DNA from: Rhizomys pruinosus
Lineage: Eukaryota; Chordata; Mammalia; Rodentia; Spalacidae
DNA: 64,000 nucleotides
Direction of reading: 5' to 3'
NCBI GenBank assembly: GCA_009823505.1
Contig: VZQC01000373.1
Coordinates: 765,247 to 829,246, forward strand
The notes under the pieces are model-generated. The model searched no databases and was not told the origin of the DNA. It worked only from the letters and a program-made list of their open reading frames with translations. The position numbers and the translations under genes were made by a program. Shown here in pieces: positions 11,258 through 23,261 of the stretch; the first letter of the stretch is position 1, and every line of letters starts with the position of its first letter.

Positions 11258-11410
11258 GTGGCCAGGTGTGGCGGCACACACCTTTAATCCCAGCACTTGG
11301 GAGGCAGAAGTGGGTGGATATCTGTGAGTTCAAGGCCAGCCTGATCTACATAGTGAGTTCCAGGCCAGTTAGGGCTACAGGGAGACCCTTCCTCAAAAAG
11401 ACAAAAAATA
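11258..11410 (+). mobile_element. B1 SINE, second of a tandem pair
   Basis: Complete B1 ('ggccaggtgtggcggcacac' to 'acccttcctcaaaaagac'). 'taattgtg' occurs at about 11090 before the first B1 and at about 11411 after this one, so the pair may share an outer TSD, with one B1 inserted into the tail of the other. Confidence 0.88.
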
Positions 11411-12546
11411 GTAATTGTGAAAAAAAAATCAGAGAACTCTGAATTCTCCCCCCTCCCCCAAATTCTCAGAAGCTTGTGTTACAAACACAAGCTATGTGAT
11501 AAGACCTGGAAGACTTTGAGGCCACACTTGGCTTCAACACTCTTTGAGCCACCGGCCAAGTGAGTTGCTTGACCTTGTAGGGCCTCTGCTTCCTCCAGAA
11601 CTAGACTAATCATGCCTCTAACTAAGTCCAGGCTTTTGTGGGGTGGGGGTGGGGTTCAGGCACAAAGAGTCATTTCACAGAGCTTTTGTATGGTCACTTT
11701 ACATATATTTACATGTATTTAAATAAAGGTGTCAAGAGGAAAATGCAACCCAGAATGAAAGCAGGTTAAACTCTTTTTAATTTGAGAAGACTAGGGCAGG
11801 TATAATTATCATAGGTGAACAAAGAAAGCAAGAAGTTGAAGCCAGGTCATCAGGACGGTGCCTTTCTGGCTTTTCTGCCTACTTGTGTTTTTAGAGGATG
11901 CTGTTAAATAAGGAAATCTCACTAAGGGAAGAAAAAAAAATTGTCATTCTGAGAAGAATCTCTTCATTTCTTTGTAGTTACTCTTGTTTTCTAGTTAAGG
12001 AAAATTTTCATTCAAGGGGATAATCTATTGTTACAATTTCCATATTGAACTTTAGATCAACCCCAACCTTTGTTCTCAGTGAAACACTGAACTCTGCCTC
12101 CTGCAGAACTCTGGTGATGGCAGCATCATAACCGTTCATTACACTCTGGAGCACTGACTTCCACTTCGTTTAAACTACATGAAAATTGACTGTAATGCCA
12201 ACCGTAGCCTTATGAGACAGGAGTAACCTAGTCAAATTTCATGCAAAAAGACTGGGAAATGGGGTAAGAGAAGAAATGATATCAAGGTATGCTCTAAACT
12301 TTCTCAGTACTCAGAATCTTTGTTAAAAATTTTGATAACAAAGCTCCATTGCAGATACAGTTGCTGACTATGTATTTACACAGAGAAAAACAAAGATTTA
12401 TTTTGCTCAGATCTATTTAGTTGTTCTGTTGTTCTTGCAATTACTTTTGGAATGACAGTAACTAAACTCCTTCACCAAACATGCTTATGGCTAATTTCAC
12501 ACCCCAGTGCAATGCAGCTGCTTCTGTCTTGGACAATGTTTAGCAG

Positions 12547-12548
<2 letters not shown>
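11411..12548. other. No recognised feature
   Basis: Unique-looking sequence. No ORF with coding character, no SINE or LTR signature. Confidence 0.4.

Positions 12549-12606
<58 letters not shown>
12549..12606 (+). repeat. (GA)n microsatellite, about 28 uninterrupted units
   Basis: Pure GA repeat, likely length-polymorphic. The ORF running through it is an artefact. Confidence 0.97.
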
Positions 12607-12610
<4 letters not shown>

Positions 12611-13943
12611 ACATGCAAGGAAACCAGGAAGGCTACTTTAATTTTGAACCATAGCGTTGAAAATATTGTATGTTATCTCCACATCCAGACCCTGGCCACC
12701 TTTTTTGACCCAAGGAATAATTCCTAGAGGAGGAGAGGAGACCTTACTGCTATATGTTTAACAAAAAGCTTCCAGTAACTGCCTCAATGAGTTGAGCTTT
12801 TGTAAGATTATGCTATATTTTACCTGCAGTCTTTTTTCCATTTAATTTTTAAACACAGTATGTTTTGAGTGTACCTCTATTTCATTCACACTTGGCCCAC
12901 CATTGTCTAATACTGAAGGAGTTATTTGATGTTGAAGGAGTTTTATACATTTTTTATGAGTCAAGTTAAGTGTTTCTCTTTGAACCATACAGTTGTATTT
13001 TTGCCATCTCTAAGTGAAAATCAGACTGAAAAATGACATGGATAGAGTCTCTAATGCAATATCACTAAGGGAAAAAAATGTACCTCAGAGTCATTGTTAT
13101 CCACTAAGTGAATATCCATCTACAAAGAGCCCAGAGAAGAATGGCATGGAAGTTTCTAATATCCTCTAAAACAAATGAGCATTTTTATCAGGCTAGGGTG
13201 AAAGAATTGAAGCAAACTACCAGTTCACTTGCTGGTTCTATCCAAAGGTCAACAGAATATAAAAGAAAAAAAAAACAAAAACAAAATAAAAGGCAAAGTG
13301 GCTATTTAATGTTAAGATGTTAAGCATTTATTTCCTTCTTCCAGCTACATGGAAGGAATATTATACTTTTGACAAAGCTCAGTCAGTACCCTTTCCTTCT
13401 TACATAAGGAGACTGAAGAGGTAGAGTTAATTCAACTTTTTAATCTTCTGTCCTGGTTCCTTGTACCCAAGGAGCTAGCTGCATTTTTTGCTGATGCATT
13501 TAACAAGTCTAAAGCTATGAGTAACTGAGAAAAGGACTTACTGTCTATATTTTCAAGGAACAAGGTTCTACTGTTAGTGTCTGAACATAGAAATGTAGAC
13601 TTTATGTTGGAGAATGACGCCCTGGCTTATCTGATCTACAAAGGTTTGAGAAGTGAAAACTCAGAAGTCAGAACCTAATGTAGGATTAGGGACAAATGAC
13701 AAAGCTGCAGGGCAGATCTAGACCAACCATGGGTCCGAGTCCTTGACACAGTGGTGTTCAAACCTTGGTTCTTTTTGGCACTCAAGTCCATCATTTGTTG
13801 TGTTCTTTAGAATTAAGGACAAGGGTCAAGGTTCTAGATGAACAGGGCAGGTGAGTATCCATCTTCCCTACTGCCTTCTGTCTTCTGATCAAAGAGAAAA
13901 TTGTGAGGAACTATGACCACAGTCACTGCTCTTCTTTGTGTAA
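12607..13943. other. No recognised feature
   Basis: AT-rich; one A-rich stretch at 13263-13295. Nothing with coding or repeat hallmarks that I can name. Confidence 0.4.
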
Positions 13944-13959
13944 GGACAATGGATCGTCT

Positions 13960-14318
13960 TTTTTTCTTTTTTTTTTTTTAATTTATTTTTATTGATGCTT
14001 TGTGTATTTCATACATCATTTTCCAATTCAGTTCAGGCATATATCCCCTTCCCTTCCCCCCCACCCCACCCCTACCCATCGCAGATCGTGCATTCTGCCG
14101 TAAGTTTTCTGCATCTTTCTCTGCTTTTTTGTTTTGTTTTGTTTTCATTTTTTTTAACAATAGGTGATAATTTGTGAGTACAAGCATCCTTCATGTAAAA
14201 CCAATTTGCAAGCAGTTGTGCCCAAACCCACACAGCTCATGGGTCCCACCATCCACCAGGGGGGGCTTGTATGTTCAATCAAGTTGATCAAATGAGTGTC
14301 CAGTCTATATTGTTGTAG
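13960..14318 (-). mobile_element. L1 3' end (3' half of a 5'-inverted L1)
   Basis: Poly-T from 13960, then the reverse complement of the L1 terminus ('attgatgctttgtgtatttc', 'cccttcccttccccccca', 'gcattctgccgtaag'), then more 3'UTR to about 14318. The same terminus occurs at 34140-34350 (+) and 58110-58400 (-). A near-perfect 16-bp TSD brackets this segment and the next together: 13944-13959 and 14741-14756 (one mismatch). Confidence 0.9.
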
Positions 14319-14740
14319 TTTTCACAATAGCAAAAAACTGGAATCAACCCAAATGCCCCTCAACTGACGAGTGGATAGAGAAAATGTGGTACATGTACAC
14401 AATGGAATTCTTTGCAGCAGTAAAGAAAGACAACATCATGAACTTTGCAGGTAAATGGATGGAGCTTGAAGACATCATGTTAAGTGAAATAACACAGTCC
14501 CAGAAAAACAAACGACAAATGGTATCTCTCATATGTGGATGCTAGTACCAATAACCCAGTTATAAATATTTCTTGTGGAGAGGGATGCACATTAAAAGAA
14601 CAAGAACAGAAAGATTGCATCAGAAGGCTGACTGAAATAGTGACTCAGGAGGGGTGGGAGGGGTGGGAGAGGGACACGGGTGTATATTCGATTGGTGCAT
14701 GTTTAATTGACATGAGTTCAACAAGTATCCAGTTTTGCCC
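14319..14740 (+). mobile_element. L1 ORF2 end and early 3'UTR (inverted 5' half)
   Basis: Plus-strand L1: the C-terminal end of ORF2 ('ctggaatcaacccaaatgcc' through 'gtatctctcatatgtggatg') followed by 3'UTR with a G-rich 'gggaggggtgggag' stretch. It is joined head-on to the minus-strand 3' end on its left. One TSD surrounds both, so this is a single insertion of about 780 bp made by twin priming. Confidence 0.88.
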
Positions 14741-14840
14741 GGACAATGGATCTTCTATGTGGATTGGTGGACCCTTTTCAGAAAACGTCCACTGCTAGGA
14801 CAGCATAATAGAAAAGAACTTGGACTCTGTCCAAAAATAT

Positions 14841-14880
14841 ATTTTTTTTTGGTCTTTTTGAGACAGGGTTCCTGTCCTAG
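14841..14880 (-). mobile_element. B1 SINE, 5'-truncated fragment
   Basis: Only the 3' end of a minus-strand B1 ('ggtctttttgagacagggtt'). A short repeat (gaaaaatat and caaaaatat type) flanks it. Confidence 0.5.
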
Positions 14881-15908
14881 AGGTGGAAAAATATTTTCTG
14901 CAAAGAGTCAAACAATCTACATAGAAGCCTTTGTGACTCACATAACCTTTTCGGGACTACTCAACTTTGCAGTTGTGTCATGAAGACACAGATGGTATAG
15001 AAACCACTGATAATGGTTCATCCCAGTGAATAATATTTACAGAAATGTAAATTTGAATTCTCTGTTATTTTATGTGTTATGAAATATACATTCTTTTTTG
15101 TTTTTCTAGACATTCAAAAAGTCAAGATCATTCTTAGTTCCTTAGGCTATACAAAATAAATATGAAGTCACAGTTGGTCTTTGTCATGGTTTGTCAACTC
15201 TTACATTCTGCTATTTTTCCATCTAGCTGGCACAGTGCTTTCAACAGTATTTTCAGAGCACTATGATCAAAATTTTAGCCTATGTTCACATTCATGAACG
15301 TTTTACTTCTTTTGATATAGCTCCACCACACTATTCTATATATGCTTTGCATTTAATTTTACAACTACATCTTATTTCTCCACAGTTTTCTCTTCAGGTT
15401 CAGAACAAATTATTGAAATGTTAGATCTTCATGACTGTTTTGCTGCCTAGAATAGAAGTGGTCAAAGTATTAAGCATAGCTTGGTTCTGTGCTCCAGTTC
15501 AGTTCTCCCCGTTTTAGTGATGTTGGGGAGTGAGGCTTCAATCCATGCCCCCTGCTCCCCATTGAAGAGGTAGAAGGTGGCTTATGGTCTGCCTAACTCT
15601 TCCATCTATTGTTCTTCTGAGCTGAAATTTTGATAAAAGGGTGAAGATCAACAAGATAAACAGTGTTATGTATAACTTAATAAATAAAACTAACATTCAT
15701 TTATAACAAGTAAATATTCATGCTTAGCAACCAGTATGAAAGATAATGTTACAGAATGGTTAAGATACAGATAATTATATTATTTGAATTAATCTTGGCT
15801 CTGCCAATTTTGACTGTATGATATTGTTTAAATATCTTGCTTGGGTTCCACATATGCAAAATGGTAAAGTCAACAGGATTACTTGTGCATACTTACAACG
15901 GTGACTGT
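14881..15908. other. No recognised feature
   Basis: AT-rich, no coding character. A short minus-strand MaLR-like end ('ggttgctgtgatagcact') occurs at about 15922, just before the ORR1 LTR. Confidence 0.4.
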
Positions 15909-15964
15909 AAGAGTTTGCTTTCGGTTGCTGTGATAGCACTAACCACAATACACTAGGGGATTGT

Positions 15965-16338
15965 GCTGGATAACTTCATTTGTCGACTTGACACACCTGG
16001 CTAGAGGGAACTGCAACTGAAAAATTTCCCCCATTGGATTGGCCTGTGGCCATATCTGTGGGATATTTTTGATTACTGAATGATGTGGAAGGGCCCAGCC
16101 CACTGTGGATGGTGCCGCCACTGGGTGGGTAGGTCTGTGTTGTATAAGAATGCAGGCTGGAAACGGGCCAGGGGAGCAGGCTTATAAGCAGCACTCCTCC
16201 ATGGTCTATTCTTTGTTTCCTGCCCTGAACTCTTGCTGGTTTTCCCTCCATGATGAAGTTTAAGCCGACTGTGAAATAAACCCTTTTCTCCATAAGTTGG
16301 TTTTGGTCATGGTTTGTATTATATCAATAGAAAGTATG
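15965..16338 (+). mobile_element. ORR1-like MaLR 5' LTR
   Basis: Opens 'tgctggataacttcatttgt' and 'cgacttgacacacctgg', contains 'cccagcccactgtggatgg', 'ttgtataagaatgcagg' (TATA-like) and 'gtgaaataaacccttttc' (polyadenylation signal), and ends near 'atcaatagaaagtatgta'. Paired with the LTR at 26299-26667. The MaLR internal region begins directly after it. ORF calls here are incidental. Confidence 0.82.
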
Positions 16339-16590
16339 TAGGGCAGAAATTGGTTCCAGAGAGTGGGTGTGGCTGTTATGGATCTGACCATATGTGTCTG
16401 GATGGACTGTGGAAGTTTTGGGAGCTTTGAGTTGGAAAAGTGCTTAGAGTTCAGTGAACTGCTCTTTAGGAACTTAGAAGATAATGCCCAAAGAGGTGCA
16501 GACAATGAAGGTCTGCCTTGTGAAGCTTCAAAGATAAACAAAGACTCTATCAGTGTTATTTGTATGATATATTTTGAATTAAGAATTTTT

Positions 16591-16789
16591 TGGGGTCTGG
16601 AGAGATTGCTTAGTGGTTAAGAGCACTGCCTGTTCTTGCAGATGCTCTGGGATTGGTTCCCAGAACCCACATGGTAGATAAGAACAGTCTGTAACTCTGG
16701 TTCCAGAGGACATTACCTGTTCTTCTGACTGCATGACAGAACTGCACTTACACCCATGCAGACAGTACACTCACACACAAAATAAAAAT
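16591..16789 (+). mobile_element. B2/B3-type SINE in MaLR, with TSD
   Basis: Head 'tggggtctggagagattgct', B-box-like 'ggattggttccc', body 'tctgtaactctggttccag', tail 'acacacaaaataaaaat'. A 9-bp TSD (agaattttt) lies at 16582-16590 and 16790-16798. Lacks the 17-nt duplication. Confidence 0.88.
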
Positions 16790-17029
16790 AGAATTTTTGG
16801 AAGTGAAATCTTTTGTGCTTTATGGGGATAATCAGTGCTGGTCAGCTAGGGCAGAAAAATCAGCTGTGAATAACAAGAGATCAGCATCACTGAGTGAAAT
16901 CTTTAGGGAAATATTTCCTTAGGGTCAGCACACAGAAGCTGTGGTCCAGAGGGAGCCATGGCTGCGTATTAAACTGACAACAGAACTTGGCAATGTGTAA
17001 GAGTCTCTCAGGTGGGATTGGTGTTGAAG

Positions 17030-17777
17030 TGTGGTATCACTCTGCTACGCATAGAGGTGGATGCTCAAACCCCATCCACCAGATTGTAGGGAAAGGGAAG
17101 ACAGAAGACAGCTACCAGCAGCTGTCCTAAACCGTGGGGCCAAAGGCTGACAACCTTTCCACTGCCCACCTATCTCATCTAGCAACTACACCAGGCAATG
17201 CCCTTTGGCACTCCCAGATCTGCAGCCTGCTTGGCGCTCTACAGTCTAATGCCAGACTGCTGCCTGATTGGCACTCTACAGTCTAATTCCTGCCCAGGCA
17301 CTCACCACACATCACACAGTTGGTGACCTGCTGGGACTCCTTCCAGCCCCACACCAGCTTCCCAGATAAGTGGACCACTGTCCAATCCACTGGTCCACAC
17401 CAACTTCCCAAGTTGGTAGCCTGATTGGGTGCTGTCCAGCCCACTGGTCACTACTGCACAAGCCTCATGGGCTAAGATTGCATGTGAAGAAAAACGGCCA
17501 GTAGTCCCTGTCAGATGGTAAGAAAGACTCATTTATTGATTCACAGCATTCTGTTTTTATACCCAGAGTGACATCATATGTCAGGGCCTGGTTTCAGACC
17601 CTGTGCCTCAAGTTCCATAACATCATGAGTACTAGCATCTTAAGCACAAGAACTCTTGAGTGCTTTTGATCCCAAGGTGTCACAGGCTTGCTAATGCACA
17701 GGCCTAAGGCCAGTGTAAACAGACAAGTAGGTAATTTATCACAAAAGAAGCCACAAGTGGCTTCCTTTTTCCCTACA
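17030..17777 (-). mobile_element. LTR (probable ERV solo LTR) with 6-bp TSD
   Basis: A 748-bp block bounded by TG...CA and by an exact 6-bp direct repeat, ttgaag, at 17024-17029 and 17778-17783. On the minus strand it starts 'tgtagggaaaaaggaag'. At about 210 nt comes 'gggtataaaaacagaatgc' (TATA box), followed by 'aatcaataaatgag' (AATAAA). It ends 'gtgataccaca'. The part after the TATA box contains imperfect tandem units ('ggcgctctacagtctaatg' and 'ggcactctacagtctaatt', 46 bp apart). A 6-bp TSD fits an ERVK-class element. No internal region, gag, pol or env is present here. The family is unknown. Confidence 0.72.
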
Positions 17778-18231
17778 TTGAAGACACTGCACCATGAGAA
17801 GGCAGGAGCAGCCACTGGTGAAGGGGCAGCCTCAGTTACAGTGAAGACCCCATGATTAAAGAGGTCCTGGAGAGATTGTAAGGCTTGGCACCATGTAAGG
17901 CCATGCAAGGCCAATGGGAAAACGCAGCCTCAGTTGCAATTGCGATTCCAGAATACTGGAGATGCCAGCACCACGGGACAACCAGCAAGGACGTAGCAGG
18001 TGTACGGAAAACCAGTCCGAGATTCTGAGACAAGCTGTGTGTTCTGTGGATGATAGAGCCAGAGAAGTGGAGGCCTGAAGACTGTGAATGAATCCTAGAT
18101 TCCCAACACTGAGCTACCTTGATGACTTTAGTTTTTCTCAAGTGCACCCAGTTCTTCCCTTTTGAAATAAGATAGTATGTAACTTGTTTTGGATTTTACA
18201 GGAACCCAGAGTTAGGAGACTTTGAACTTTT

Positions 18232-20344
18232 TTATTTTTATTTATTTTGCAACACATTTTTATTGATTTTCCTTATTTCTTTTTTAATAAAATACTTGTG
18301 TTGATATTTTGTGTATTTCATACATCATCTTTCAGTCCAATTTAGTCAAATTCCCCTTTCCCTATCCCCCACCCCACCCCAGTTCATGCATTCTGCCATA
18401 AATGTCTTGCATCTTTCTCTCAGTCTTCCCAAAGTTTTTCTCTGTAGAGGTTTGTTGTTTTGGCTGGAATTTAATTATATTAGTCAGTTATTTGACCTAG
18501 TCCTTATGTTGTTGTTGTTCTCTTCCCGTTGTGTTGCTCCAACGTATGCCTACATAACTATCAAGTATGTATCAAAGTTATGACCTCCGAGAATAAACTG
18601 TATGTTATTTCCAAAGTATGTTTAGGAATTTACATTTTTTCCCTTTAATTTTATATTACTCTAAAATATGAATACATACCTTCCACCCATATATGGTAAT
18701 TACAAGTTAATTCTAGAGCCCATTAAGAAATTCGCATTATAACAGCACAGTTAATTTCAGATAAAAAGAAACATAACAATAACGTTGGTCAGCTTGTCAT
18801 TCAATTGGCGATTTGGTGTTAGCATCCACAAATCTATTCTCCATAAGTTTATCTGGGACAGTATTACTTCACTTAACACAATGGTTTTGAGTTTCATTCA
18901 TTTACCTGCAAAGTTCATGATGTCATCTTTCTTTATCACTGCATAGAACTCCATTGTGCAGATGTACCCACATTTTTGTTATTTACTCATCAGTTGAGGG
19001 GCATTCGGGTTGGTTCCAGCTCTTCATTATTGTGAAGAGAGCTGCAATAAACATAGATGTGCATGTATCTTGAGTCTTGTGAGTATAATACCCAGGAGTA
19101 GTATGACTGGGTCAGGTGGTAGGCTCATTTTGAGTCTTTTATGGGCACTTCACACTGCTTTACATAATGGTTGTAAGAGTTTACATTCCTACCAGTACTG
19201 GATAAATGTTCCCCTTTCCCCCACAACCTCTCCAGCATTTTGTGTCTTTTGTTTTCTTGATCTTAGCCAATCTTACCTCAGTAAGATCATATCTTAGCGT
19301 GGTTTTAATTTGAATTTCCTTAATTATTAATGATGTTGAACACTTTTTAAGATGTTTCTCAGCCATCTTTACTTCCTTACTGGTGAAATCTCTGTTCATC
19401 TCTTTACTCCATCTTTTGAGTGAATCATTTGTTTTCTTACTTCTTTGTTTGGGTAGTTTATATATTCTGATGTTAATGCTCTGTCACATATTTGACTGGT
19501 GAATGTTTTCTTTCACTCTGGGAGTTTGATGAGGTCCCACTTGTCAACTGTTGACCTTATATCTTGCCTGGCTGCTCTTTGATTTAGAAAGACTTTTCCT
19601 ATGCCTATGTCTTATAGGTCATTGCCAACTTTTTCTTCTAACACCTTCGGAGTTTTGGGTTTCATGTTCAGGTCTTAGGTCCAATTGAAGTTGATTTTTG
19701 TACAGGATGAAAGGTAGAGGTTTAACTTTCTTCTACAAATGATGATCCTGTTTTGCCAGCACCATTTGATGAAGATGCTATCTTTCCTCCATTGAGCTTT
19801 TTTGGCCCCTTTATCAAATATGAGGTGGCTGAAATTGTATGAGCTTAAGTTTGGATCTTCAGTTTTGTTCCATTGGTTAAGGGGTCTGTTTTGTGCCAGT
19901 ACCAGGCTGTCTTTATGACTATGGTCCTGTAATATAGTTTGAAGTCTGGTAGGGCAATCCCCCCTGAATTGCATTTTTCACTCAGGGTTGCTTTAGCTAT
20001 TTGAGGTCTATTGTTTTTCCATACAAATTTAAGGACTTTTTCCCAATCTGTGATTGTGATTGTGTTGACTCTATATCAATTTGGGTAGAATGGATATTTT
20101 TACTATATTAATTTTTCCAATCAATGATCATGAGAGGTCTTTCTATCTTTTCATGTCATCTTCAATCTCCTTCTTCAGGGTTTTAAAATTTTTGTTGTAG
20201 AGATCTTTGATGTCTTTATTTAGGTTTGTTTCCAGGTATTTTATTTTATTATTATTATTATTATTATTACTATTATTATTAATTTTGAGGCTATTATGAT
20301 TGGGAAGGTCTCCTTTATCTTCTCCAGTTGCTTGTTGTTGGTGT
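18232..20344 (-). pseudogene. L1 3'UTR and C-terminal ORF2, minus strand (part 1)
   Basis: From left to right on the plus strand: T-rich 3' end, L1 terminus, older 3'UTR (to about 18820), then the reverse complement of ORF2 from its C-terminus inward. Recognisable phrases are 'gcataga actccattgtg', 'gaagagagctgcaataaac' and 'ctgggtcaggtggtaggctc'. ORF2 here is riddled with stops and indels. A 14/15 TSD (18217-18231 and 25853-25867) shows it inserted into the MaLR internal region. The element resumes at 23079 and 24643. An (ATT)n run has expanded at about 20250-20282. Confidence 0.85.
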
Positions 20345-20877
20345 AAAGAAAAGCTACTTCCTTGCCCCCAGAGGTCAACTAAGTCCCAGGGTACTATACA
20401 TGGGGGCATCTCTTTAAATGTCCTGTAAATGTGAGTCACCAGTCTTCCTGTGCAGGGAGGTCTTGGAGATCCACTATTGGGACTTCAGCCAGTGTCCAGT
20501 CTATAAAGAGGAAAGTATGCTCATGCTTCAAAATGGGAAGCCTGTTCTAGCAAGGCCTGACTTTTGTCCTTGAGTGGATAGAACTGGTAAATGAAAAGCC
20601 AGAAGAAGCCAGGGGCTCCCTCCCCCTCCCCTAAACTTGAGTGTCCCCCTTGAGGACCAGATCCTCAACTGACCTTGAGAAAACAAAAACTTTGGTTAAT
20701 CTGGGCTAACTGTGTGGTCTTAAATATCCAAAAGGAAAAATATAATCAGATATAAATAATTATTAAGGCCTGAGAAATTGTACTTCAGGTGTAAAACTTG
20801 AGATCTTAGTAAAAAGACAAAAAGTAAAAAAAAAAAAAAAAAAAAGAGCACTGTTGTTTTGCTTGTCTTCAATTCTT

Positions 20878-21141
20878 TTTTTTTTAACAAATTTCATTTT
20901 TTGTATTTATTTTTTTAATTTTATTTATTTTTTTGTGTGTATGAATGTACTGTCTGCATGTAGGCTTGTGCACCCGTGTTGTGCAGTGCCGTGGAGGTCA
21001 GAAGAGGGCATCGTATTCCCCTGGAACTTAAAATGGAGTTAAAGACAGCTTTCAGCCGCCATGTGGAGGCTGGGGATTGAACCGGGGTCCTCTGCAAGAG
21101 CAGTTGGCACTCTTAACCACTAGACCATCTCTCCAGCCCCC
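20878..21141 (-). mobile_element. B2 SINE in L1 3'UTR, with TSD
   Basis: Minus-strand B2, head 'gaccatctctccagccccc' at right, long T-rich tail at left. A perfect 14-bp TSD (tgtcttcaattctt) lies at 20864-20877 and 21142-21155. The duplicated-motif region is disturbed ('ggaacttaaaatggagtt'). Confidence 0.92.
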
Positions 21142-21789
21142 TGTCTTCAATTCTTACTGACAAGCCCAGCTACCCTGTGGCTGCCACTGCTTTTGCCATC
21201 CTTCAAAGACATGAGACACAGCTTTTCAACTTTCCAATATGGACTGAAGACTCATGTCTCTCTAAGAATCCTTCAAACCTTCATTGTCAGGTGGAGACTG
21301 CTGAGACATCCAGCTTGTGGACTGAGAAACTACTGAGGTTTCAGCCTCTTTAGAGTATAGACTGCCATTGTTGGACTACCCAGGCTGTATCATAGAGGCC
21401 AGTACAGGAAGATCAAGATGGTATGCGGTGCTTACTGGACCTCATCTGGTGACCACTGGGAAGACCCCAGTGTGGAGCACAAGGGCAGGACTGATGCTTG
21501 TTTGAGCTTGTCAAGGAGGAGCCTTCAAACAATTCCTTAAGGAAAGCATGACAACTTTCAGTCTAATAAAGAAAAAAAAATAAAAAAGAAATAAGCCAAA
21601 GATGCTATAACCTGTGACATCATAATCTTGATATATATGTGTGGCATGCATATATGGATATTTTGGAGTGATGAAAATTGGAAGGAATGACAACAACATC
21701 AACAATAACAAAAAGACTGTGTCAAAGAACTGACTGAAATGGTGAAATTCTGCCTGAAACAGTAAACTTCTGCATTGAAAAAAATTTTT

Positions 21790-22905
21790 TTTAGTTTGAT
21801 ACCAGTTTATTCTTCATAAACAATATGTGAGTATGGCTATTTGTCCTGTTGTCCCCAACATGATGTGTCTGGTAACAGACATCTGTATCTGTCTAATTAG
21901 GTGAAATATCTCACTGTAGTTTTAATTTCTCTTTATTTTATTTTATTTTATTTTTTTAAATAATAAGTCATAAGTAATGGATACAGGCATCCTTCATGTA
22001 AAACCAATTTTCAAGAAGTTATGCCCAAAATTATACAGCCCAAGGCCCCCATTGTCCAGCTGGGGGAGCTTATATGTACTATCATGTTGATCAAATAAGA
22101 GTCCATTCTATGTTTCTGTATTTTTGTTGTTCACCCCAGTCACAGCCCTTACATTCTACCATGCGACCTTTTCCATAAATTGTTCCCTAGGCTTTAGAAA
22201 AGGGACACAAGTGGATGAGAAGCCAAACAGTCTACTTTCTCTGGAGATGTCATTTTAGACTCTGATCAGTTCGGGCTGTTTCCTTTCATGGGTTGTCAGT
22301 TTATCCAGGAGTAACCTTTTACTCCTATTGATGAAGCACAAGCAGTTTGATATATAGGCATTTAAATAGTACTAGTTATTATGATAGGTTATGTTGGTAT
22401 AGACACAGATGTTTGGATGGACTATAGCTTTTCTGTAAAAGCTGACAAGGTCTTACTGTGGCTTATAACATCTCCTAACCACTAGAGGACTTAAGCTTGT
22501 GGCATCAGCCCTGAATTATTCCTCCAAAGAGAGAGCTAATAGCCAATTAGATTTGAGATATACAGACATTTGGCTGCCACTGCTGCACAGTATTTTCAGG
22601 CAGGTGAAGTGTAGCTGATGCTGATGGAAGAGTCTTGCTTGACCCAAGGAGACTAATATTTGTTTTGTTTATTTAGTGGCCTTTGGTAACATTCTCTGGC
22701 ACTCCAGAGGCCAACTGTACACTTGCAAGTGTGGTCTCAATATATCTTTCCCATGCTTACACCAGGTCTTTGACAGCAGGGCCTTACCACCTCTCTTCTT
22801 GCAGGTATCCCAGTTTTCTGGCAAAAAGCCTTTATCTTTTTGGGGGCTTGGATCCCCTAGCCAACATCTCCTTGGCTGAATAATCCATTTCTGATAACAG
22901 AGCTC
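21790..22905 (-). mobile_element. Inverted L1-derived block within the L1 tail
   Basis: About 21965-22505 is the reverse complement of the L1 3'UTR seen at 33629-34180: 'ggcatccttcatgtaaaacc', 'ggctgtttcctttcatgg' and 'cataacatctcctaacc'. It lies between two halves of the plus-strand tail: 'tgcattgaaaa' on the left, 'ttttaaaagagactgag' on the right. 21790-21964 and 22510-22905 are not identified. Probably a separate minus-strand L1-derived insertion. Confidence 0.6.
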
Positions 22906-23078
22906 TCCTATATTTTAAAAGAGACTGAGAAAAAGAGGAAAAACGTATGGCAGAATGCATGAGTTCTGGTGGGGTGGGGGGCAAGGAAGGGGAATGGGTC
23001 TAGATTTGATTGGGAAATGTTGTATGAAATGCACAAAGCTTCAATTAAAAATTAGCTTTGAAAAAAAAGAAAGGCTAC

Positions 23079-23256
23079 ATATTTTTTAGGTTAATTTTGT
23101 ATCCTGCACTTTACTAAACCTCTTAATCTTTTCTAGGAGTTTTCTGGTGGACTTTTTAGCATCCCTTAGGTAAACTATCATATCACCTGCAAAAGGGGAT
23201 AGTTTGACTTCCTCTTTTCCAATTAGTACCCCCTTTAATTTCCCTTTCTTGCCTTA
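23079..23256 (-). pseudogene. L1 ORF2 fragment, minus strand (part 2)
   Basis: Continues the interrupted host L1: reverse complement of the region just C-terminal to the RT catalytic motif. It stops where the MT element was inserted. Not coding. Confidence 0.75.
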
Positions 23257-23261
23257 TTGCC

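Larger units (their letters stand above)
16339..18231 (+). mobile_element. MaLR internal region, left part
   Basis: Non-coding MaLR-type internal DNA: 'gcagaaattggttccagaga', 'ggatggactgtggaag', 'ttggaaaagtgcttagag' near the start, and 'gatgccagcaccacgggac', 'gttaggagactttgaac' near the end. Interrupted by a B2 at 16591-16789 and an LTR at 17030-17777. A minus-strand L1 then splits it from its right part (25868-26298). MaLR elements normally encode no protein and none is seen. Confidence 0.68.
20358..23065 (+). mobile_element. L1 3'UTR insertion (5'-truncated) inside the minus-strand L1
   Basis: A plus-strand L1 made only of 3'UTR of the long-module type (as at 2870-4125): 'cagaggtcaactaagtccc' near the left edge, and at the right end 'gaaatgcacaaagcttcaa' plus poly-A. 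A 12/13 TSD (20345-20357 and 23066-23078) proves a separate insertion that split ORF2 of the host L1. It carries a B2 (20878-21141) and a block in opposite orientation (about 21790-22905). Confidence 0.85.

Noticed and set aside
12452..12727. ORF with an (Arg-Glu)n run
   Set aside because: Simply the (GA)n microsatellite read in frame.
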